Assembly (NCBI GenBank): GCA_023254365.1
Contig: JALRLQ010000046.1
Coordinates: 1-12,238, forward strand
Length of the DNA: 12,238 nt
Direction: 5' to 3'
From: Candidatus Poseidonia sp.
Lineage (GTDB): Archaea; Thermoplasmatota; Poseidoniia; Poseidoniales; Poseidoniaceae
A program made the translations under genes and the position numbers. The notes under the pieces were generated by a model. The model ran no database searches. It was not told where the DNA came from and worked only from the letters and a program-made list of their open reading frames with translations. Below are positions 7,682 through 12,238 of this stretch, one piece after another (the first letter of the stretch is position 1; every line of letters starts with the position of its first letter).

Positions 7682-8530
7682 TCAAGCCAGCGTTCCGTTT
7701 TGGAAATCTTCGATGGCCTGGTAGATTTCCTCTCGTGTGTTCATGACGAAGGGACCGTAACGTGCAATGGGTTCGTCAATTTCTGGACCCCCGAGCAACA
7801 AGCACTCCGCTCCTGCTGAACCGGCGACCAGCGTGACGTGCTCACCTTCTGACAGCAGACCAAGCCCACCGTCACGGAGTGTTTTGCCTTCAATGTCCAT
7901 GTCACCGCCAAAGGCGTAGACCATCAGGTTGTGATCGGCCGTGGACGGGTGGGTGTATCGTGCACCCGACTCCAACTTGAGGTGAATGTACGTGATGGGA
8001 ATGACCGTATCAATGACGGCTTCAACACCGAGGGCTTTGCCTGCGATGACCTTGGCCCACACATCACCTTCCGATGAAGTCGCCTCGGGAATTTCGCTGG
8101 AGGGAATGTCCTGATAGCGAGGAGCCATCATTTTGTCCTTGGCAGGGAGGTTCACCCAAATTTGGAAACCGTGCATCAATCCTCCTTGCTCCATCATCTG
8201 GTCTTGGGGCAATTCGGAATGGATAACGCCTCTTCCAGCCGTCATCCACTGGACATCGCCGGGATTGAGGTCGCCACTGTTTCCTGCCGAATCGGCATGC
8301 TTCATACCACCTGCGAGGAGGTAGGTGACGGTCTCAAATCCCCGATGAGGATGGTCGGGTGCGCCGACGGCTTCGCCCGGCCCGTAGGTGACCGGCCCCA
8401 TTTCATCAAGCAGCAAGAACGGGCTCATGAGTCGGCCCATGGCCACCGGGCGTCGAACTCTGAAACCACCACCTTCCAAGACGGTGTGGGTGGGGACGAT
8501 TGAACGAAGGGTTCGGTTCATGAGGCTCAC
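7682..8530 (-). CDS. Pirin family protein
   Basis: Bicupin iron protein; bacterial and human pirins act as quercetin dioxygenase or as redox-sensing regulators, so the role here is open. The 282 residues match family length. The N-terminal cupin carries the metal set: H60 and H62 in DHPHRGFETVTYLL, and H104 and E106 in AGRGVIHSELP. The other hallmarks, LMSPFLLLDEMG (34-45) and GFQIWVNLP (121-129), are intact, and the second cupin has GGPEIDEPIARYGPFVMNT near the end. The longest start is GTG 8530, which overlaps the upstream flavoprotein stop as GTGA and suggests coupling. ATG 8521, three codons in, has a GGGTGTGA purine run before it and is an equally good start. It is the last gene of a minus-strand redox group and ends 1 nt from the convergent peroxiredoxin. 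Confidence 0.93.
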   Translation of the reverse strand: MSLMNRTLRSIVPTHTVLEGGGFRVRRPVAMGRLMSPFLLLDEMGPVTYGPGEAVGAPDHPHRGFETVTYLLAGGMKHADSAGNSGDLNPGDVQWMTAGRGVIHSELPQDQMMEQGGLMHGFQIWVNLPAKDKMMAPRYQDIPSSEIPEATSSEGDVWAKVIAGKALGVEAVIDTVIPITYIHLKLESGARYTHPSTADHNLMVYAFGGDMDIEGKTLRDGGLGLLSEGEHVTLVAGSAGAECLLLGGPEIDEPIARYGPFVMNTREEIYQAIEDFQNGTLA

Positions 8531-9027
8531 ACCCTGGACATGCTGTGCAACATGGCATCGATGGTCTCTGGATTCGCTGGCTTGTTTCGATTGGTGACCA
8601 ACGACCGGCCAATCACGTTGCAGCCAAGGAAGGAAAATTGGTGGCGCATCGCCATGATGACATGCGAGCCGCCACCTCCCGAGTGGGTGCCCAACGCCAC
8701 TGTACGGTCGCGGAACAGACGACGGAAATCATCGCCTTCCCGACTCAGCCAAGCGATGGCGTTGTTGAGGACGGGAGGGACAGAGCCGTTGTATTCCGGA
8801 GCGAACACGAACCAAGCGTCGCCTTGCTCCAATCGACCGATGAGGTCGCTGATGCCCTCAAGCGTGGGCGTAGCTCGCTCGCGTTCGACGGTGTAGATGG
8901 GAAAATCGTACGCGTTGAGAGCGACGTGCTCAACGGTGTGGCCAAGCGCCAAAGCACGCTGTTCGACCAACCGTGCCAGTTCCGCATTGTTGCCGTCGGA
9001 AGCGTGGATGAACACATGATGTGCCAT
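8527..9027 (-). CDS. NADPH-dependent FMN reductase-like flavoprotein
   Basis: Flavodoxin-fold oxidoreductase of the NADPH:FMN reductase (SsuE/ArsH/azoreductase-like) family, expected to bind FMN and reduce flavins, quinones or similar acceptors. The 166 residues begin with a strand and a phosphate-binding loop region (HASDGNNAELA, 8-18). They contain the signature PEYNGSVPPVLNNAIAWLSR (77-96), then a glycine-rich GTHSGGGGS loop (113-121). The ATG at 9027 is preceded by a TATA-like TCATATA about 26 nt upstream and also by a weak GGTGG. The 3' end overlaps the pirin start by GTGA, so the two form a coupled pair. Substrate cannot be predicted. NfnB-type nitroreductases have a different fold and are excluded by the PEYNGS motif. 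Confidence 0.9.
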   Translation of the reverse strand: MAHHVFIHASDGNNAELARLVEQRALALGHTVEHVALNAYDFPIYTVERERATPTLEGISDLIGRLEQGDAWFVFAPEYNGSVPPVLNNAIAWLSREGDDFRRLFRDRTVALGTHSGGGGSHVIMAMRHQFSFLGCNVIGRSLVTNRNKPANPETIDAMLHSMSRV

Positions 9028-9050
9028 GCTCCACCGATGAAGCAGGCGGC

Positions 9051-9057
9051 TATATGA
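9051..9057 (-). promoter_or_regulatory. TATA box of flavoprotein-pirin operon
   Basis: On the minus strand TCATATA lies about 26 nt before ATG 9027, preceded by a purine-rich AAACGG that could be a TFB-recognition element. Position and composition fit a leaderless archaeal promoter. It separates this pair from the upstream small zinc-binding-like gene, whose stop is only 30 nt away. Confidence 0.55.
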
Positions 9058-9085
9058 GTAGCCGTTTCAAGTCGGAGATGACCAT

Positions 9086-9274
9086 TTACGATTCAGCGGC
9101 CTGGTTGTAGGCCTCGGTGAACCGTTCCATCCAGGTGTCTCGCTCTTCGTTCGGACTCGACATAATGTCCTGATGGGCCTCAAAGTAATGGGGCATCATC
9201 AAGGTCAACATTTCTCGAAGTGAAGAGGCCTCAATGACTACGGCACCGCAATCGATGCATGCCATTTTGACCAT
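9086..9274 (-). CDS. Small Cys2-His2 protein, DUF1059-like
   Basis: Short protein of 62 residues with a potential metal site: C6-x2-C9 near the start and H29-x4-H34 in MMPHYFEAHQD. The layout (N-terminal Cys cluster, then a helix ending in H-x4-H) resembles the DUF1059 family of small predicted metal-binding proteins, whose function is not known. The C-terminal 25 residues are polar and helical. ATG 9274 and ATG 9265 (codon 4, giving MACIDCG) are both possible; the second places the first cysteine near the N-terminus, as in relatives. A C5/G5 hairpin directly abuts the first ATG. It sits upstream of, and in the same direction as, the flavoprotein and pirin genes and divergent from glutaredoxin, so a link to redox metabolism is plausible but unproven. 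Confidence 0.65.
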   Translation of the reverse strand: MVKMACIDCGAVVIEASSLREMLTLMMPHYFEAHQDIMSSPNEERDTWMERFTEAYNQAAES

Positions 9275-9275
9275 G

Positions 9276-9289
9276 CCCCCGGCTGGGGG
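9276..9289. other. GC hairpin next to start of small Cys2-His2 gene
   Basis: CCCCC (9276-9280) and GGGGG (9285-9289) flank a GGCT loop, a perfect 5-bp stem beginning 1 nt from ATG 9274. If translation starts at 9265 on a leadered transcript, this stem would lie in the 5' leader; if transcription is leaderless it would overlap the promoter. The rest of the 112-nt divergent gap holds the glutaredoxin promoter. Confidence 0.4.
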
Positions 9290-9356
9290 TGAAGGTTACT
9301 TGAAGTTGACCGAAGGGGAAGGAAACAGAGGGAACGGCGTTGGATTCAGCGAGGGG

Positions 9357-9363
9357 ATTATAG
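9357..9363 (+). promoter_or_regulatory. TATA box of glutaredoxin gene
   Basis: ATTATAG is the clearest TATA-like block in the divergent gap. Its centre predicts transcription starting near 9385-9387, where an ATG (9385, out of frame) and an in-frame GTG (9387) occur. This position bears on which glutaredoxin start is used. Confidence 0.5.
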
Positions 9364-9386
9364 CCCACGGCCGTTGAACAAATCAT

Positions 9387-9665
9387 GTGTCTGAAGCCAT
9401 GATTCTGGAGCATGCCTCCATGGCCGAAACCGACTTCCTCGTTTATACCGGTCACTTTTGCGGATACTGCCGTGCGCTCAAAAACCTCCTGAACACCAAG
9501 GAATTGTCGTACACGGAATACAACTTTGACGAGCAAGCACCCGAAATGCGCAACCTTGTGGTTCGGGCAACGGGGCATCGAACCGTTCCAGTGGTGTTTG
9601 ACCTCCGAGGTGAACAGCCGCTCTTTATCGGTGGGTTCGACGAGACCAAGCGCTACCTCAAGTGA
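9387..9665 (+). CDS. Glutaredoxin
   Basis: Thioredoxin-fold disulfide reductase. The longest form from GTG 9387 is 92 residues. The active site CGYC (25-28) follows the first strand DFLVYTGHF. The cis-proline motif TVP (66-68) and the GG of LFIGGFDE (79-86) are in the expected places, so the fold is complete. Start choice is uncertain among GTG 9387, ATG 9399 and ATG 9420. The last gives 81 residues, the usual glutaredoxin length, and has GGAG at 9407-9410 spaced 9 nt away, so I favour it. The CGYC variant departs from the classical CPYC but is common in prokaryotic glutaredoxins. The 3' end overlaps the convergent esterase by 8 nt. Likely partners are low-molecular-weight thiols or the nearby peroxiredoxin (inference). 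Confidence 0.88.
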   Translation: MSEAMILEHASMAETDFLVYTGHFCGYCRALKNLLNTKELSYTEYNFDEQAPEMRNLVVRATGHRTVPVVFDLRGEQPLFIGGFDETKRYLK

Positions 9666-10260
9666 TGGTCGTCAGCCATTCTTTGAGGGCATCGTGATGT
9701 TCAGTGGGGATCATGTGACCCTTCTGGTGTTCAACCAACTCCACCGCCCAACCGGCGGTTTCAAACAGATGGGCAACCGCCCAACCGTCCTCAATCGGTA
9801 CGCGAACATCCTTCTCACCGTGCATCCAAAACAAGCGCTTTGAGCCCAACTCCTCCAACCTCAACCGAAGTTCCATCGGACGAACCAACCGCGTCGCCAT
9901 GCAGACAACACCCTCAATTCGGTCAGCGATGGGCAACTGGAGCAATTCCTGTGCCATGGCACCACCTTGGGAAAAACCTCCCACCACAAGTGGACCAAGC
10001 GGCGCTTCTTCAGCGATGAGTTTCTCCAATTGCGAAAGGCTGGCATCAACGTCCATCAATTCCCTGCGAGAGAGGTTCATTCGACGAGTGACATCGGCAT
10101 CGAAATCCTCGTATCGCCACCACGTGAAGCCGCGGTTTGGATGCGGGTAACGCGCTTGGGGCACCAACAGTGTCCAGCCCTCGGGAAGGATCTTTTCGGC
10201 AAACGGCCGCATCATCGAGGCATCACCCGTCATGCCGTGCATCATGATGAGGGTGGGCAT
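9658..10260 (-). CDS. Serine esterase, phospholipase/carboxylesterase (alpha/beta hydrolase) family
   Basis: Cytoplasmic alpha/beta hydrolase of the COG0400 carboxylesterase group, acting on short acyl esters or lysophospholipids. The 200 residues contain the oxyanion HG (8-9) after the first strand, the nucleophile elbow GFSQGG with Ser97, the acid Asp151 in HGEKDVRVP and the base His182 in QKGHMIP. The triad is therefore complete and correctly ordered. The WWRYEDFDAD segment (47-56) is typical of this family's cap region. ATG 10260 is 9 nt after the lipoprotein stop, and the stop codon itself overlaps a TGAGGG Shine-Dalgarno-like run, so the gene is almost surely cotranscribed with the lipoprotein. 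No signal peptide is visible. Native substrate unknown. Confidence 0.9.
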   Translation of the reverse strand: MPTLIMMHGMTGDASMMRPFAEKILPEGWTLLVPQARYPHPNRGFTWWRYEDFDADVTRRMNLSRRELMDVDASLSQLEKLIAEEAPLGPLVVGGFSQGGAMAQELLQLPIADRIEGVVCMATRLVRPMELRLRLEELGSKRLFWMHGEKDVRVPIEDGWAVAHLFETAGWAVELVEHQKGHMIPTEHHDALKEWLTTIT

Positions 10261-10269
10261 GGGCGTCCC

Positions 10270-11226
10270 TCACAAGGTCCACTGCGTGGTGACCGCTCCG
10301 GCAACTTTGAGATGAAGCGAGGAGGACTGGCCGCGAAGCGTGATGGTGAGCGAATAGTCTCCCGAGAGCGAAGGAATGGTGCCGATGGCGCCTTTTTCAG
10401 TCGCTCCAGAGCCCCAGGCACGCGTCAACGGGGAAGCGCCTTGGTGGTCTTTCATGGTCAGTGTACCCGACCCACCGCCTGCGATTTCAACATCCAAGTA
10501 CCAGACGAGAACATCCCAATCATCCCCGTCGGGATGACCGCTGTCAAGGAACGAATCGTAGATGTCGTTGTCGTTTTGCTGGTACGTGCTGTCCAACAGG
10601 TCGCGGGCTTGGTAAAAATACACGTCACCTTCGTACCCGGTTCGTGATTGTGTGAGGGTCATTCGCAACTGTTCGATGCTGGCCTCATCGGTCCACACCA
10701 AGGAATCGATGAAGCCTTCCCGACCGCTAAAGGCGTAGATGAGGCGATGGCCCTCGTCCGAATCGGCGACCACATCAACCACGCCGTTGTAGATGGAAAC
10801 CGTGGAAGCCGTCCAAGCCTGACCAAACAAGGTGAACGACCATGTTTGTCCCTCTTCCCAAGGGAAGTTGAACACCGGCTGAGCCTCACCTTGCTCATAG
10901 ACGGAAAGACCGTCCATGGTGATTCGACCGAGGAAGGGGTTGTGGTTGATGACGGCATGGCGCTGGGCCTCACGCTCGTTTGAAATGCCCAATCGGTAGA
11001 GTTGGTCGTCTTCGTCCATTTCGGCCACGACCAAACGTGCGCTGTCTTCACCAAACTGAGGCGTCGTGAAGGTGTAGAGCCACTGGTCCCCGACCGACCA
11101 GGTGGGGAGAACCAACTCTTCGGCCCTCGTATCACCTTGACCGGAGGTCGAAACGGTTGGGCCGTCAAGACAACCTGCAAGACTGAGCGAAAGCATGAGC
11201 AGGGACATGAACCACACGCTTCGCAT
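10270..11226 (-). CDS. Secreted lipoprotein of unknown function
   Basis: Not recognised as a named family. From ATG 11226 it starts MRSVWF, then a hydrophobic stretch and a lipobox LAGC, so the mature protein would begin at Cys19 and be anchored by lipid on the outer face of the membrane. No twin arginine is present, so Sec export is expected. After a Thr/Ser/Gly-rich linker comes a largely beta-strand body of about 280 residues, with motifs such as WSVGDQWLYTF and FPWEEGQTWSF that recur in archaeal surface proteins. The acidic stretch NDNDIYDSF-HPDGDDW could bind a cation but has no exact EF-hand layout. An in-frame TTG at 11241 would add five residues and is less likely. It is followed 9 nt later by the esterase and preceded by the pyrophosphatase. 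Confidence 0.8.
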   Translation of the reverse strand: MRSVWFMSLLMLSLSLAGCLDGPTVSTSGQGDTRAEELVLPTWSVGDQWLYTFTTPQFGEDSARLVVAEMDEDDQLYRLGISNEREAQRHAVINHNPFLGRITMDGLSVYEQGEAQPVFNFPWEEGQTWSFTLFGQAWTASTVSIYNGVVDVVADSDEGHRLIYAFSGREGFIDSLVWTDEASIEQLRMTLTQSRTGYEGDVYFYQARDLLDSTYQQNDNDIYDSFLDSGHPDGDDWDVLVWYLDVEIAGGGSGTLTMKDHQGASPLTRAWGSGATEKGAIGTIPSLSGDYSLTITLRGQSSSLHLKVAGAVTTQWTL

Positions 11227-11267
11227 GGTCAGTGGTCTCAAGCCTTGCTTGAAAGCCTAACGCTCCC

Positions 11268-11289
11268 AAGCACCACGCTTGGTGTGCTC
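11268..11289 (-). other. Imperfect hairpin at end of pyrophosphatase gene
   Basis: On the minus strand AGCA(CA)CCA and TGGTGCT pair around an AGCG loop, with a 2-nt bulge, directly at the pyrophosphatase stop. No T-tract follows, so archaeal termination here is unproven. It could mark a processing or attenuation point before the lipoprotein-esterase pair, which starts about 40 nt later and has no clear TATA box of its own. Confidence 0.35.
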
Positions 11290-12238
11290 AAAGCAGACCG
11301 TTCTGGGTCATCACGTCGGCGCCGGCGAGGACGACGGCCACGATGGACATCAGCTTGATCAGAATGTTGAGCGAAGGGCCCGAGGTGTCCTTGAACGGGT
11401 CGCCGATGGTGTCGCCGATGACGGCAGCATCGTGAGCCTCGTCGCCCTTCTTGGCGCCGGGAATGTGGTCTTGCTCGATGGCTTTCTTGGCGTTGTCCCA
11501 AGCACCGCCAGCGTTGGCCATGAACAAGGCCATCAACACACCGGAGACCAGGGAACCGGCCAACAAGCCGCCGAGAGCGTCGTATCCGAGAACATAGCCA
11601 ACGAGCACGGGGGCCACAACGGCCACCACACCGGGGCCAACCATTTCACGAAGGGCGGCCTTGGTGGAGATGTCAACACAGGTTTGCGAATCAGGCTTCA
11701 CGCCTTCCTTGCCTTCGAGGAGGCCTGGGATTTCCTTGAACTGGCGACGGATTTCAACAACCATGTCGCCAGCAGCCTTGCCCACGGAGGTCATGGTCAT
11801 AGCGGCCACAACGAAGGGCAAACCGCCACCGATGAGCAGGCCGATGACGACCATGGGGTTGGTCAACTCGAGGTTCAGTTTGTCGGCACCGATGGCCGAG
11901 GTGTAGGCTGCAAACAGAGCGAGAGCGGTCAGTGCAGCGGAACCGATGGCGAAGCCCTTCCCAACAGCGGCGGTGGTGTTGCCGATGGAGTCGAGTTCGT
12001 CGGTGATGGCACGGACGTCCTCGCCCAAGCCACTCATCTCTGCGATACCGCCGGCGTTGTCCGCAACAGGGCCGTAGGCGTCGACCGTCATGGTGACGCC
12101 GACCGTAGCGAGCATGCCCATGGCGGCCATGGCAATGCAGTAGAGCCCGTACGTGTCGCCACCCAGTTGGTTGGCACCGAGGATGCCCAAAGCGATGAGG
12201 ACGACGGGAATGAAGGTGGACATCATGCCGACGGACAG
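11288..12238 (-). CDS. hppA: Membrane-bound proton/sodium-translocating pyrophosphatase, C-terminal part
   Basis: Integral membrane pump that couples pyrophosphate hydrolysis to H+ or Na+ export. The last 316 residues are present; the gene continues off the right edge in the same open frame. Diagnostic strings are [17 protein letters not shown] (a Mg-pyrophosphate-binding loop), [30 protein letters not shown] and the C-terminal [22 protein letters not shown], separated by typical transmembrane helices. At the position that decides potassium dependence (460 in Carboxydothermus numbering) the residue is Ala, codon 11969-11971, and three residues on it is Gly. K+-independent enzymes have Lys and Thr there, so this one belongs to the K+-dependent class. 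Whether it pumps H+ or Na+ depends on a glutamate in the missing N-terminal half. Confidence 0.95.
   Translation of the reverse strand: MSVGMMSTFIPVVLIALGILGANQLGGDTYGLYCIAMAAMGMLATVGVTMTVDAYGPVADNAGGIAEMSGLGEDVRAITDELDSIGNTTAAVGKGFAIGSAALTALALFAAYTSAIGADKLNLELTNPMVVIGLLIGGGLPFVVAAMTMTSVGKAAGDMVVEIRRQFKEIPGLLEGKEGVKPDSQTCVDISTKAALREMVGPGVVAVVAPVLVGYVLGYDALGGLLAGSLVSGVLMALFMANAGGAWDNAKKAIEQDHIPGAKKGDEAHDAAVIGDTIGDPFKDTSGPSLNILIKLMSIVAVVLAGADVMTQNGLL

Noticed and set aside
11226..11241. Longer lipoprotein N-terminus from TTG 11241
   Set aside because: It adds RPLT before a complete signal peptide; ATG 11226 gives a standard signal with lipobox Cys at 19.
1..12238. CRISPR array, insertion sequence, integrase or attachment site next to tRNA-Glu
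   Set aside because: No direct repeats with regular spacing, no transposase or integrase motifs, and no duplicate of the tRNA 3' end seen elsewhere in the window.

Overview
The window looks like a piece of a marine planktonic euryarchaeon, most likely Marine Group II (Candidatus Poseidoniales). The domain call rests on several things seen here: a NOB1-type PIN plus zinc-ribbon rRNA endonuclease, a tRNA gene without an encoded CCA end, TATA-like boxes about 26-28 nt upstream of start codons (leaderless transcription), very tight gene packing, and a K+-dependent-type membrane pyrophosphatase next to a secreted lipoprotein. The group-level assignment is inference from gene content and style, not from a marker tree.

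Left part (1-5111): a two-gene minus-strand ABC operon of the LolD/MacB/FtsX type. The ATPase (5081-4377) overlaps by ATGA the start of a giant FtsX-like permease that reads open from 4380 to the left edge of the window (at least 1460 residues, C-terminus missing). I checked the permease frame line by line and found no stop. It carries a first extracytoplasmic segment of nearly 700 residues, part of which looks like a beta-propeller-type insert, and then a second FtsX unit.

Middle (5104-7218): a shared AT-rich promoter element separates the ABC operon from a plus-strand MoaD/ThiS-like sulfur-carrier gene and tatA. TatA has an unusual C-terminal tail. Facing them, 2 nt away, is nob1 on the minus strand. 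Divergent from nob1 is a YqaA-type DedA/VTT membrane protein, followed by tRNA-Glu(UUC).

Right-centre (7219-9665): a cluster of redox genes. It holds a BCP/AhpE-like peroxiredoxin (+), a minus-strand series of a small Cys2His2 protein, an NADPH-dependent FMN reductase-like flavoprotein and a pirin, and a glutaredoxin (+) divergent from the small protein. Convergent neighbours abut or overlap by 1-8 nt, so transcripts must end inside or across each other.

Right end (9658-12238): minus-strand membrane pyrophosphatase (C-terminal half only), a Sec-type lipoprotein of unknown function, and a serine esterase of the phospholipase/carboxylesterase family. The last two are 9 nt apart and probably cotranscribed. 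Together the window encodes envelope transport (ABC, Tat, VTT), ion pumping, thiol/peroxide defence and two RNA-related functions (nob1, tRNA-Glu). No mobile element, CRISPR array or integrated virus is visible.
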